From an uncultured Clostridium sp. (lineage in GTDB: Bacteria; Bacillota; Clostridia; TANB77; CAG-508): a DNA stretch of 64,000 nucleotides. Shown here piece by piece: positions 41,402-50,124 of the stretch. The position numbers and the translations under genes are program-made. The notes below the pieces were generated by a model. That model had not been told where the DNA came from. It ran no database searches and worked only from the letters and a program-made list of their open reading frames with translations. Within the stretch, counting starts at the first letter, position 1. Each line of letters starts with the position of its first letter. The stretch lies in the NCBI GenBank assembly GCA_947368535.1, contig CANBHY010000001.1:186001-250000 (forward strand), read 5' to 3'.

Positions 41402-41752
41402 ATGTACGCAATTATTGAAGCATGTGGAAAACAATACAAAGTAGCACAAGGAGATGTTGTATTTTTTGAAAAATTAGATAATGAAGAAGGTAAAAAAGTT
41501 ACTTTCGATAAAGTTATTTTAGTATCTGATGACAAAAAAGTTCAAGTAGGAAATCCTTATGTTAAAGGTATTAAAGTTGAAGGAAAAGTAGTTTCTCATG
41601 GTAAAGGTAAAAAAATCCTTGTATTCAAATACAAAGCTAAAAAGAATTACAGAAGAACACAAGGTCATAGACAACCATATACAAAAGTAGAAATTACTGG
41701 AATCAAGTTACCAGCAGCTAAAAAAGAAGCTACAGCTGAAGCTGCAGAATAA
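41402..41752 (+). CDS. rplU: Ribosomal protein L21
   Basis: 116 residues. [20 protein letters not shown] and [20 protein letters not shown], followed by [11 protein letters not shown], are the hallmark of L21; the last 12 residues are an Ala/Glu/Lys tail. GGGAGGTG precedes the ATG. It is followed directly by rpmA without the usual prp (ysxB) gene between them. Confidence 0.97.
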   Translation: MYAIIEACGKQYKVAQGDVVFFEKLDNEEGKKVTFDKVILVSDDKKVQVGNPYVKGIKVEGKVVSHGKGKKILVFKYKAKKNYRRTQGHRQPYTKVEITGIKLPAAKKEATAEAAE

Positions 41753-41812
41753 TTTTAGATTAGATTTAATGTGTAACATATACAAATCTTTATGTGAAAG
41801 GAGTGAATTTAA

Positions 41813-42082
41813 GTGGCACATAAAAAAGGTCAAGGTAGTGTTAAGAACGGTAGAGACAGTGAGTCAAAGAGACTTGGTGTAAAAAGAGCTGACGGACAAT
41901 ATGTTTTAGCAGGAAATATATTAGTTAGACAAAGAGGTACTCATATTCATCCAGGTATGAATGTTGGTAAAGGTAGTGATGATACATTATTTGCTTTATC
42001 AAATGGTACAGTTAAATTTGAAAAATTAGGTAGAGATAAAAAACAAGTTAGTGTTCATCCAGTAGAAGAAGCTGCTGAATAA
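41813..42082 (+). CDS. rpmA: Ribosomal protein L27
   Basis: 89 residues from a GTG with AAAGGAGTGAAT upstream. It begins directly with [20 protein letters not shown], the mature N-terminus that reaches the peptidyl transferase centre. The cleavable N-terminal extension common in Bacillota is absent, and so is the gene for the protease Prp that would remove it between rplU and rpmA. Confidence 0.97.
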   Translation: MAHKKGQGSVKNGRDSESKRLGVKRADGQYVLAGNILVRQRGTHIHPGMNVGKGSDDTLFALSNGTVKFEKLGRDKKQVSVHPVEEAAE

Positions 42083-42090
42083 TATTAACT

Positions 42091-42124
42091 AAAAAAGCAT
42101 ATACTTCATGTATATGCTTTTTTC
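42091..42124 (+). terminator. Terminator of rplU-rpmA
   Basis: AAAAAAGCATATAC pairs with GTATATGCTTTTTT around a five-base loop. Confidence 0.8.
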
Positions 42125-42148
42125 TTCCCTATTTTCTATTAAAATGTG

Positions 42149-42177
42149 TTGACAAATCGAAATTTAGCAAGTATAAT
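42149..42177 (+). promoter_or_regulatory. Promoter of tRNA-Met
   Basis: TTGACA (42149-42154), 17 bases, TATAAT (42172-42177): a perfect consensus pair, 12 bases before the tRNA. Confidence 0.85.
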
Positions 42178-42189
42178 ATAATTCGTTAT

Positions 42190-42266
42190 GGCGAGGTAGC
42201 TCAGTTGGCTAGAGCAACTGGTTCATACCCAGTGGGTCGAGAGTTCGAATCTCCCTCTCGCTACCA
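42190..42266 (+). tRNA. tRNA-Met (CAT), elongator type
   Basis: A 77-base cloverleaf: acceptor GGCGAGG, D arm with TAGCTCAGTTGGCTAGAGCA, anticodon loop GGTTCATACCC with anticodon CAT, T arm with GTTCGAATC, and a genomically encoded ACCA end. The absence of the three G-C pairs in the anticodon stem of initiators suggests the elongator, although Ile-type modification cannot be excluded by sequence. Its 3' end is the insertion site of an 8.8-kb island. Confidence 0.93.
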
Positions 42267-42300
42267 AAACTTCCAAGAAATTGGAAGTTTTTTTATTTTG
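42255..42300 (+). repeat. Left attachment repeat of the tRNA-Met island
   Basis: 46 bases from the acceptor stem of tRNA-Met through its terminator hairpin (ACTTCCAAGAAATTGGAAGT then T's). Repeated at 51048-51093 with a single mismatch in the terminator stem. Confidence 0.8.
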
Positions 42301-42406
42301 TAAAAACTATACAATGCTGAGAAAGGTTGATATACTTTTTTTATTATGGGTATTTTATGTAATTTATTATTCTTCTAACTCGTCATTTTCTTTTAAATAG
42401 CTTTTT

Positions 42407-42757
42407 TTACATTGAATAGTATTTGCATACTATACAATATACTATAAATTTCAAACTTGGTTTTAAATCTTTATCAAGATTAAAATATTCACCTAGGACT
42501 TTTATATCTGTATTATTATACATTGTTTTTATTACTTGATCTATACACCATTTTACATTATATATTGATTTTTCATTATATTTTTCTAAAATTTTTGGAA
42601 AAACATTTTTACTCAAATTTTCAATACAATTCTCATCTTCAATACAAATATAAATTGCCTCTAATAAATATTTAAATCCTTTCGTATATCTTCTAAAATT
42701 TAATTTAGACAACTCTTTATAAACAAAATTTCTTATTTTCTTTTCTTCTGTTTCCAT
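42407..42757 (-). CDS. Orphan Spo0A C-terminal-like DNA-binding protein
   Basis: 116 residues. RYTKGFKYLLEAIYICIED, NVFPKILEKYNEKSIYNVKW and KPSLKFIVY align with the effector domain of Spo0A (PF08769), whose Bacillus version reads KGYLYLREAI, LYPDIAKKF and KPTNSEFI at the same places. The receiver domain with its phosphorylatable Asp is missing; the protein is only the helix-turn-helix domain. It could bind Spo0A boxes (TTTGTCRAA-like sites) without phosphorylation, competing with or replacing the host regulator. It ends a leftward group with the sigma-like gene. Family call by eye. Confidence 0.65.
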   Translation of the reverse strand: METEEKKIRNFVYKELSKLNFRRYTKGFKYLLEAIYICIEDENCIENLSKNVFPKILEKYNEKSIYNVKWCIDQVIKTMYNNTDIKVLGEYFNLDKDLKPSLKFIVYCIVCKYYSM

Positions 42758-42799
42758 TTTCTCTCCTTATTTTAATATTTTTTTCTGTTCTAGTTTTAA

Positions 42800-43168
42800 T
42801 TAAAAATTTCTTATTAAATTATTAATTCTTCGTCTAGCATTATCAGTAGAATATAATCTCATTTCTTTTTCAAACTGTTTTAAAAAATTTGATTTACTTA
42901 TTTCTCTTAAATCATAAAATATAAGTATTGCATATATAATTGCTTGCTCGGCAGATAATTTCCAAGCAAAAGAGCTTTTATAAAATTTTGTTTTATTTTG
43001 ATATATCTCATTTTTAAGATTTAATATCAATATTATAATAATTTCATGCAAATTGCATTTTAAACCCTCTCTTTTAATTTTATCTAATGTTATTTCATAA
43101 CAATAATATACTTCCTGAATATTATATTTTTTACTGCTTAGTGAATTATATATTTTTTTTAAGTCCAT
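42800..43168 (-). CDS. Helical protein of unknown function
   Basis: 122 residues, MDLKKIYNSLSSKKYNIQEV to ARRRINNLIRNF. Mostly helical with a basic C-terminus and a hydrophobic stretch (HEIIIILILNL) that is too short and charged-flanked to be clearly a membrane segment. It lies between the sigma-like and Spo0A_C-like genes in the same direction, so it may belong to the same regulatory group. Confidence 0.65.
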   Translation of the reverse strand: MDLKKIYNSLSSKKYNIQEVYYCYEITLDKIKREGLKCNLHEIIIILILNLKNEIYQNKTKFYKSSFAWKLSAEQAIIYAILIFYDLREISKSNFLKQFEKEMRLYSTDNARRRINNLIRNF

Positions 43169-43231
43169 TTTTATCTCCTTTCAAAAAATAGTTTTCACTT
43201 ATTTCCTCACTAAAAAGATTATTTACGAAGT

Positions 43232-43687
43232 CTAATTAAGAAAATTTTTCAAATTTTTTAATGCTATATTCAAACTGTATTGCACCGCTCTTACCGAACA
43301 TCCTTCTTTTTCTGCAATTTCTTTTTGTGTCAATTCTTCAAAATAATACAAAAAAACTCTTTTCTTTTGTAATTTTGGTAATTGTAAAATTGCTTTATGC
43401 AATAATTGATGTTTTATATTATTAATTACATAATTTTCTACTGTAATTTCTTTATTAACTTTTCTTTTATTTAAATTGTTCTCTGTCAATATGCTATGTT
43501 CAATATGTCTATCAAATTTATTCATTTGAGATATATCAATTAACTCATATTCATCAAAAACATCATATATTTCTTTTGTTATTTCTATCTTTTGTTTTCT
43601 ATTATAATAATTTTTAAATTCTAAAATATATTTATCTTCTATTTTAAATATTTTATATGGATTATATCTATCTTTTCTTCTTTTCAT
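43232..43687 (-). CDS. Short sigma-70-like factor (Tn916 Orf7-like)
   Basis: 151 residues from ATG at 43687 with TTTGGAGGTTAAA upstream. DRHIEHSILTENNLNKR near residue 62 and the C-terminal HTH (LTQKEIAEKEGCSVRAVQYS) are the pattern of small sigma-70 family proteins carried by Tn916-like elements and other Bacillota mobile elements. Only region 4 is obvious; region 2 is not, so it may need a partner or act as a region-4 DNA-binding regulator. It is divergent from the secreted-protein gene at 44099. Confidence 0.75.
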   Translation of the reverse strand: MKRRKDRYNPYKIFKIEDKYILEFKNYYNRKQKIEITKEIYDVFDEYELIDISQMNKFDRHIEHSILTENNLNKRKVNKEITVENYVINNIKHQLLHKAILQLPKLQKKRVFLYYFEELTQKEIAEKEGCSVRAVQYSLNIALKNLKNFLN

Positions 43688-43957
43688 TTTAACCTCCAAA
43701 ATTTTTATTTTTTATAGTTTTGGAGGTGCTCGTATTTGACACTTACTACTAATTTTTTTACAAAAAAAAACATAATAATATGCCTTCTGTCTTTAATATG
43801 TATATATTTATTTTCATTTTCATACTCTAACAAACATTTTTTACCATTTTTTTCTATTTATTTTATACTTTTTTTTAAAAAACATTGTTAGATTTTGTCA
43901 ATTTCTTGCCTTTTTTACATAATATTATATTTTTTTGATAAATATAGCTTAAAAATA

Positions 43958-43986
43958 TTGACTTTCCATTATTTGGTTGGTATAAT
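43958..43986 (+). promoter_or_regulatory. Promoter of the secreted-protein gene at 44099
   Basis: TTGACT (43958-43963), 17 bases, TATAAT (43981-43986), giving a 5' UTR of about 110 bases. The gene-free region 43700-44069 otherwise shows only AT-rich sequence. Confidence 0.75.
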
Positions 43987-44069
43987 TTGGAAGATGTCTG
44001 TTAGGATATCACAACTAGTAATACGAGTCTTCTCAATTTTATTAAGTTGTAAAATTAGGAGGGGGAAAA

Positions 44070-44102
44070 ATGATTTTCATCTATAGGAGGACCTTTTTAT
44101 GA
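44070..44102 (+). CDS. Ten-residue leader peptide overlapping the next start
   Basis: MIFIYRRTFL, with AGGAGGGGG before its ATG; its TGA overlaps the ATG of the secreted protein (ATGA). The ribosome binding site of the downstream gene (AGGAGG) lies inside this frame, so the two are probably translationally coupled. Confidence 0.45.
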   Translation: MIFIYRRTFL

Positions 44103-44716
44103 AAACAAAAAAATCATTTTTCGCCATTATTATGGCATGTCTCATGTTCGTAACCACATTTCCGATCACAGCCTTTGCCCAGAAAGCTACAGATACTGAT
44201 GAATATTACGGCGAAACCTTTGCCGTTGATATGAGTCAGTTCGAAGTTCTGGACGAAAGTGTCATGAGTCGTGAAGAGGCTATCTCAATGCTGGGACTAA
44301 CGCCCGAGGAAGCAAAAGAAGTACAGCTGTACACATGTGAGATTAGTAGCGACTCCTCTGACAGCGTAACGACACGCTCTATTGAAGTTCTGAACGCCGG
44401 AGATGTAAAGCCTTATGACTTAACATTCCACAGATATAATCGTGGACTGGACAGAAAGTTTAACGGCAACAAAATGAAATGGGCGGCTCGCCTTATTTCC
44501 ACAAACGGCACTATGGCTTCTGTTGTGCGTTGTTCCTATGACGTTCCCAACGGTTATGAAACTATGGATTTGACACCGGGAGAATATGATACATTATATA
44601 CAACCTGGTTCAAAATCTACTACGGTGGCACTTACTACTGGAAGTATTATGGCTACGGCGGAACTTATGATAATCCCGCCCAGCATACTATCCGACTGGT
44701 AATTGCTATTCTGTAA
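44099..44716 (+). CDS. Secreted protein of unknown function, higher-G+C cassette
   Basis: 205 residues. A typical signal peptide (KKSFFAIIMACLMFVTTFPI, cleavage near AFAQ) is followed by an acidic segment that includes MSREEAISMLGLTPEEAKEV and a beta-rich C-terminal domain with many Tyr and Gly residues (FKIYYGGTYYWKYYGYGG). The gene is single, of higher G+C than the rest of the island, and has a perfect promoter and its own terminator. I do not recognise the family; a surface or extracellular role is likely. Confidence 0.75.
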   Translation: MKTKKSFFAIIMACLMFVTTFPITAFAQKATDTDEYYGETFAVDMSQFEVLDESVMSREEAISMLGLTPEEAKEVQLYTCEISSDSSDSVTTRSIEVLNAGDVKPYDLTFHRYNRGLDRKFNGNKMKWAARLISTNGTMASVVRCSYDVPNGYETMDLTPGEYDTLYTTWFKIYYGGTYYWKYYGYGGTYDNPAQHTIRLVIAIL

Positions 44717-44743
44717 CCAATAACCTCTTCCCCCTCCTTTTTT

Positions 44744-44778
44744 TGAGAGCAGCTTATACTATCGGCGGCTCTTTTTTT
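44744..44778 (+). terminator. Terminator of the secreted-protein gene
   Basis: GAGAGCAGC pairs with GCGGCTCT (one G-T pair) followed by seven T's. Confidence 0.65.
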
Positions 44779-44847
44779 ATATTCTCTATGACATAATCAA
44801 TACTTATGTTATAATATTTATAAACTTATTTGTTTGGAGTGTAATAT

Positions 44848-45609
44848 ATGAAAAAAACTATTTATAAAATTTTATTTTATTTATTAGTAATATTACTATC
44901 AATAATGTTGGCAATATTACTAATAGGAAAAATTGACATTAATAATCTTTTAAACTCATTAAAATCAACTTCTGATAATAAAGTATCTAAATCTTCTAAC
45001 TTTTCTATTTATTCTTCTGCTATTAAGACTATTGATAATGCTGAAATTAAAGGTTTAGTTGAAAATATTGAAGATGATTATATTGTTATATTTAAAGGTA
45101 GACACGAAGGCGAATTGGGTTTAGAAGTAAAAGGCTATACCTCTGCATATGTTGAAAACAAAAATCAAACTTTTGTTGATTGCATTACAGGAAAAGAATA
45201 TGATATTAGTTATATTAATGAAGGAGATTTATTAATTTGTAATGGCACATTAATTGAAAAATCTGGTCATTTTTATGGATTTGACACAAAAGATAATAAA
45301 ATTATGTTTTTTAAAAAATCTGACTTAGATAAAATAAAAAATAATGCTATTTTAAATAATTTAACTAGTTGTTCATCAATAACAATACATAGTATTTTTT
45401 CTAATTATATGTATATAGAATTTAATCTCGAATATATTACAAATTTAGGAGAAAAATATACTTTGTCATTTATAGAAAAAATGTACTATTCTGATATTTC
45501 TAATATATCTGGACAACTAAGTGTACATAATTCTATTAAAAATATAAAATTAAACATTTATGATATTACTATACCTGATATTTCTATAATTTCTATGGAA
45601 CTAAATTAA
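44848..45609 (+). CDS. Membrane-anchored protein of unknown function
   Basis: 253 residues. One N-terminal hydrophobic segment (ILFYLLVILLSIMLAILLIG) and then a large extracytoplasmic part rich in Asn, Ile and Ser with beta-type pattern (GYTSAYVENKNQTFVDCITG). No recognised domain. It lies within the island, with a TTGGAGTG ribosome binding site, and a terminator follows at about 45610-45645 (stem AACTTCA / TGAAGTT). Confidence 0.65.
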   Translation: MKKTIYKILFYLLVILLSIMLAILLIGKIDINNLLNSLKSTSDNKVSKSSNFSIYSSAIKTIDNAEIKGLVENIEDDYIVIFKGRHEGELGLEVKGYTSAYVENKNQTFVDCITGKEYDISYINEGDLLICNGTLIEKSGHFYGFDTKDNKIMFFKKSDLDKIKNNAILNNLTSCSSITIHSIFSNYMYIEFNLEYITNLGEKYTLSFIEKMYYSDISNISGQLSVHNSIKNIKLNIYDITIPDISIISMELN

Positions 45610-45883
45610 AAAAACACAACTTCATTTTGAAGTTATGTTTTTTATCTTATTATACTTTTACTATAACTGTAACTGCTGTAATTTTATCCTTTTCTACTTT
45701 TTCTGTTGAAGTCATAACATATATTTTTAAGTTTCTTCTATATTTTGTAACACTTACAATGTTTATGTCTAAAACTTATCATACCTATTTTTTATAGACT
45801 TAAATAATATTTACTACTTAATTATAATAAAGTAAATTAATACTATTTCAATATTTTTAAAGTTATGAAAGGAAAATTTAATT

Positions 45884-46327
45884 ATGATTAAATATATAAA
45901 GTTATGTGAACAATTAATTTATGATTTTTTATTGGGTTTTTGGACGTTATTTGCTTTTAAGCTATCTTTTTCATTCTATGCTTGCAGTGAAGAAGTTGAT
46001 ATTGGTACATCTTTAGCTATAATAACTATAGGTGATTATTTATTTTTACTAATAACTAGTAATATTACTTTTATAAGAGACAAAACAATTAGAAAAAAAA
46101 TATTCTATTTAATAATCAGTTTTGTTCTTGGTATCATATTTGCAATTTTTCTTCATAAAGCTCAAGGAATTATAAATACTATGGAAATATTGATTTTAAA
46201 CGCTTTAAATATAATTTATTTATTGCTTAATAAAAAAACTAAAAATCTGCATATTATTTTACTACTGATAATAGACATTATGTTTTGTTATTATACAGTA
46301 AACTATTTTTTAATGTGTAATAACTAA
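45884..46327 (+). CDS. Four-helix membrane protein
   Basis: 147 residues with about four hydrophobic segments (LLGFWTLFAFKLSFSFYA, IITIGDYLFLLITSNI, IFYLIISFVLGIIFAIFL, IILLLIIDIMFCYYTV). No motif recognised. AAAGGAAAATT precedes the ATG. The 274 bases before it contain only the hairpin of the upstream gene and no further supported frame. Confidence 0.65.
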   Translation: MIKYIKLCEQLIYDFLLGFWTLFAFKLSFSFYACSEEVDIGTSLAIITIGDYLFLLITSNITFIRDKTIRKKIFYLIISFVLGIIFAIFLHKAQGIINTMEILILNALNIIYLLLNKKTKNLHIILLLIIDIMFCYYTVNYFLMCNN

Positions 46328-46383
46328 GTATTGTATATTTGGTATTATTTTTTATATATAAATACATCAACATTTAGTCATTT

Positions 46384-48951
46384 TTAGTATTTATCAAAAA
46401 TATTATACAATTTAAGATTTTTTATTCCATATTCTTCTGCACTATCACCACTACCATTATATCTAGCCAAAATCTCTTTTATTTGTTTTTGAGTATAATT
46501 ATATGGATTAACATTGTCATAACCTATCTCTGCTGCTCCCCAAAGTAATGTTAAAGCACATGTTTCCAAATTATATTGAACATTATTTTTTAATTTTTCC
46601 CAAACTTCTTTTCTTTCTTTCCAATTTTCATAATTGTATTGTCTATCTGAAATAAGCTTTTTATTTGCTGCCCAATTTCTAGCTTTAATAGCGGTTTGAG
46701 CAAATATTTGTGCAAAACCTGTACTAGAATCTTCCTTACTAGGAAGAATTGGATCAGGATATGGGACAATAGCCTGTTCCAAAACGCTTAAGTTATTCCA
46801 AACTTCTACTTGCTCTTGATGTAGATAATAATTTTCTACTGCATAATCTGCAACAGGATCATCTTGTCCTTCACAAGCTCTTTCCCACATTGCAACTGTT
46901 TGAATTAATGATTTTTTCATTTTAAATCTATTACTCAATTCTTCAAATGTTGAATTATGTGATAAAGTATCATCTGCTGCTTGTTCTCTACTCCTTACAG
47001 CTTTTATACTTGCTGCTCCCATATTTTCACTAACATAGCTCACAATTTCTGATTTCAAACTAGCTTCATCATAGTTTTTAGTTTCTATTAAAACTCGTGC
47101 ATTAACTTCTCCATTGTTAATTTGTTCTCCCTTACAGATAACACGACAATCAAAATAGTAATTTAATTCAGGTTTAATAGTTAAATAATCAGAAGAATGA
47201 ACTATACCGTTTAGACTTACAACCATTTCTTTTATTGCTGTTTGATTTGAAGAATCTGGTTTAATAGATACAATTAAATATGCATTATTTGGTATATCTG
47301 AATTTTTGCTATTCGCAGTTACATGCAATTTTAATCTATTTCCACTAAATTTATGATTTACACCTTTATAGTACCCTGAAAAATTAACATCATCAATAGT
47401 ACCACTTAGTATTTCCTCCGGAGCCATCTTAGTAACAACAGGATATCTTCCAGAATATATTACCTTATCAATTCCAAAATATCCATTTCCTCCTGTAGCC
47501 GGTAAACTAATCTCATTAAATTGATCAAAATTCCAGTTTTTAGGCATTTTAAGTCCCATATTTCCACTATATCCAGTTGACAAATCGCTAACAAAGCATG
47601 TTACTGCATAACCAGCATCCATAACCTGAGTACAAACATTTCTTGTTCCATATATTCCGACTTGATATCCTTCTAAATTATCCTTTAATATTTTAAAATA
47701 TGGTAAAATAATATCTTTGATTTGGCTATCAAGTGCATCAAAATCTACCGCAAAATATATAATTGAATTTTCGGGTATTTTAAATGATTTCGCCTTAATT
47801 CTTGCTATTTTTGCAGCATTATATGCCATTGTAGTCGTAAAATGATGTTCACCGGGTGTTCCATCCTCTTGATAAATTGGTGCAAATTTAAATCTACCTT
47901 CTTCTAATATCTTATCAAGTTCACCTGGATCTAATTCTTTTGAAGGTCCCCATATGTACCTAGCAATTACTTCAATATCTGTATTTTTTAAAGCATCTAG
48001 CCTTCCTATTCTTAACATATTATATGCTGTATCACAAGCATTACAATTTCTATCTGGATTTCCTGTACTTAATAGCAATGCCATCCATGTGTTAGTATCG
48101 CATATTCCAGTTACTTCTATACACATATCACTCTGAAATTTTCCTAATGTAGTATTTATATTTATAGTCCATTCATTAGATTCTATATCTATTGAATATC
48201 CATTACAACAAAGTGCATATCTAACTAATTCTATTGCTTCTTTCTCTGTTTGTTCACTAATTTGCCCAAGTGTAGGAATTATTGGAAGTTTACTTTTAGT
48301 TCCTGTCCCAAAATTTCCTGTTGCTTCTGATTTACTATATCCTTCTACCTTTTGCAATGCTATTATTAATGCTTTATTCATTTCTCTACCATATACACCG
48401 TCACATGGAATTAATCCAATATAATCTTCATATTTATTGTTTAATTTTTGTTGTACTTTTCTTATTGTTTCATTTCCGCCATAAGTTTTAGTTACAACAA
48501 ATTGATTCATTGATAATAAAGCTTTCATAATGTTAAGAGTTACTGTTGAATTAATTTCTGCACAACCTGCATCTTTTTTTAATTTTTTTATTGCATTACC
48601 CGTCCCACTATAAAAGTGTTTCGTAATTTCAGTTGAGCCAGTAGGGTAACCTTTACACAAACATGCTCCTTGTATAATGCCATAAATATTACTTTCCGTT
48701 TCATCATCTGAAGCCTGTTGTTGTATTCCATTTGGGAATCTTGCATTAAATTTTGCAATTGTAGATGGACCAAAATTATTAGCTGTTGACGTTATTCCTA
48801 ATTCAATTTGGAACGCTCTAATAAGAGCATTAATTGTAGTCCATCCAGTCTTACCATTGACTGGTATATTTTCACCATAACCTGTTTTTCCACCATAAGT
48901 CTGATTAAGCCATTGTTGTGTTTTTTCAACCCACGGATCTCCAATACTCAT
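46384..48951 (-). CDS. Large peptidoglycan hydrolase: PG-binding, DUF1906 and lysozyme-like domains
   Basis: 855 residues without signal peptide or membrane segment. Residues 10-60, about 85-145, 160-215 and 235-290 are peptidoglycan-binding repeats (QWLNQTYGGKTGYGEN, FQIELGI...). Residues about 300-530 are a DUF1906 glycoside hydrolase-like domain (YIWGPSKELDPGELDK, YFAVDFDALDSQ with acidic residues). The C-terminal 250 residues contain MWERACEGQDD, STGFAQIF and ARYNGSGDSAEEYG, resembling a lysozyme-type transglycosylase. A holin gene precedes it. As there is no export signal, release through the holin is inferred. Confidence 0.8.
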   Translation of the reverse strand: MSIGDPWVEKTQQWLNQTYGGKTGYGENIPVNGKTGWTTINALIRAFQIELGITSTANNFGPSTIAKFNARFPNGIQQQASDDETESNIYGIIQGACLCKGYPTGSTEITKHFYSGTGNAIKKLKKDAGCAEINSTVTLNIMKALLSMNQFVVTKTYGGNETIRKVQQKLNNKYEDYIGLIPCDGVYGREMNKALIIALQKVEGYSKSEATGNFGTGTKSKLPIIPTLGQISEQTEKEAIELVRYALCCNGYSIDIESNEWTININTTLGKFQSDMCIEVTGICDTNTWMALLLSTGNPDRNCNACDTAYNMLRIGRLDALKNTDIEVIARYIWGPSKELDPGELDKILEEGRFKFAPIYQEDGTPGEHHFTTTMAYNAAKIARIKAKSFKIPENSIIYFAVDFDALDSQIKDIILPYFKILKDNLEGYQVGIYGTRNVCTQVMDAGYAVTCFVSDLSTGYSGNMGLKMPKNWNFDQFNEISLPATGGNGYFGIDKVIYSGRYPVVTKMAPEEILSGTIDDVNFSGYYKGVNHKFSGNRLKLHVTANSKNSDIPNNAYLIVSIKPDSSNQTAIKEMVVSLNGIVHSSDYLTIKPELNYYFDCRVICKGEQINNGEVNARVLIETKNYDEASLKSEIVSYVSENMGAASIKAVRSREQAADDTLSHNSTFEELSNRFKMKKSLIQTVAMWERACEGQDDPVADYAVENYYLHQEQVEVWNNLSVLEQAIVPYPDPILPSKEDSSTGFAQIFAQTAIKARNWAANKKLISDRQYNYENWKERKEVWEKLKNNVQYNLETCALTLLWGAAEIGYDNVNPYNYTQKQIKEILARYNGSGDSAEEYGIKNLKLYNIFDKY

Positions 48952-49092
48952 AAAAATACCTCTTTTCTTTTTTATTAATTTATTATTTCTGATCAGTTTT
49001 TATAATAAACTTGTTATTATTATAATTACTTTTAGATATTTTTTTTATTATATCGATTAAAATAGTGTTTTATGGTTTTTATTTTTGATATT

Positions 49093-49563
49093 TCATTTTT
49101 TAGTATTATCTTCTATTGCTGTTTCTATAATCTTTTCATATATTTCTAAACCTTTTATTAAAAAGCTAGGAACATTTATCCCAATTTCTACTAAATTTTC
49201 TATTATACTTCTTGTCTCATTAATTATTAAACAAACTAATGTAAACCAACCAAAAAACATTATAAAATTTAAATTTATATTTATTTTTATCCCTATTTCT
49301 ACTAATAAAAAAGATATAAGAAAAGATATAAAAATCAAAATCCAGTAACATACTTTTTTTATTATTCCTATAATTCCCATATTAGATTTTTCAGTTTTAG
49401 TAACTCTAGCTTTTATTATTCCGGTTACATAGTCCAAGACATTTAAAATTAAATATCCTAAAAATAAAAATTTTTCACCACCAAATATAGATACAAATGT
49501 TGTAACAACAGTACTATACATATATGAAATCTTGTTAAATATTTTTATCGCTTCTTTTTCCAT
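49093..49563 (-). CDS. Phage-type holin (Cph1/TcdE-like family)
   Basis: 156 residues with three hydrophobic segments: one around KFLFLGYLILNVLDYVTGII, one around VCYWILIFISFLISFLLVEI and one around FIMFFGWFTLVCLIINETR, and a C-terminal stretch IGINVPSFLIKGLEIY. The phrase DYVTGIIKARVTKTEKSN is the signature of the holin family PF05105, which includes TcdE. It lies upstream of the wall hydrolase gene in the same direction. Confidence 0.88.
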   Translation of the reverse strand: MEKEAIKIFNKISYMYSTVVTTFVSIFGGEKFLFLGYLILNVLDYVTGIIKARVTKTEKSNMGIIGIIKKVCYWILIFISFLISFLLVEIGIKININLNFIMFFGWFTLVCLIINETRSIIENLVEIGINVPSFLIKGLEIYEKIIETAIEDNTKK

Positions 49564-49743
49564 AATTTCCTCCTACATTTTAAATTATATATTATTTACT
49601 TTTATTAATATAAAATATAGTTTATTATGGATTATTTATGGTATTTATCCCTATTATTTTTTGTATAACAAAAAAGAGAACAATGTTTTTAAATCATTAT
49701 CCTCTTTTTTTATTATTTTAATAATGTTTTAATTGGAAATGTG

Positions 49744-50022
49744 TCAAAAATATGTAGAAAGATGAAGCTTAACGAATAATCCGCCTTGATTGCAAGAAGG
49801 ATAAAGTTTTAAGCTACCCGAAAGATTGTTATTGTAAATAACTCCACTAACTGCCGTATAATCCTTATAAGTTGATGGCGTTTCATCATTTAAATTATCT
49901 TCGTTGATATTATAATCTGATGAAATATTATCTGCTCCAGCAGCATATGCAGATGTAGAAATCATAGATACCATAAATATGGCAGTTAACATTGTTGCTA
50001 AAATCCGTCTTATACTTTTCAT
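49744..50022 (-). CDS. Small secreted protein
   Basis: 92 residues from ATG at 50022, with ATGGAGGAAAGCAATC upstream (the frame open to 50073 has none). Signal peptide SIRRILATMLTAIFMVSMIS with cleavage after AYAAG, and a short Asn/Asp/Ser-rich mature part ending FVKLHLSTYF. Function unknown; its base composition is somewhat higher in G+C. Confidence 0.6.
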   Translation of the reverse strand: MKSIRRILATMLTAIFMVSMISTSAYAAGADNISSDYNINEDNLNDETPSTYKDYTAVSGVIYNNNLSGSLKLYPSCNQGGLFVKLHLSTYF

Positions 50023-50124
50023 GATTGCTTTCCTCCATTTTTTACAAACAATCCCCTTAGGATAAAGATGCAATGCACTCTTGAATATATTAGCAAATAT
50101 TTACATATTTGTAAATATTTTCCT

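Noticed and set aside
45655..45790. Short minus-strand frame ending TAVTVIVKV after the 44848 gene
   Set aside because: No start codon or ribosome binding site; may be residue of a decayed gene, but not supportable.
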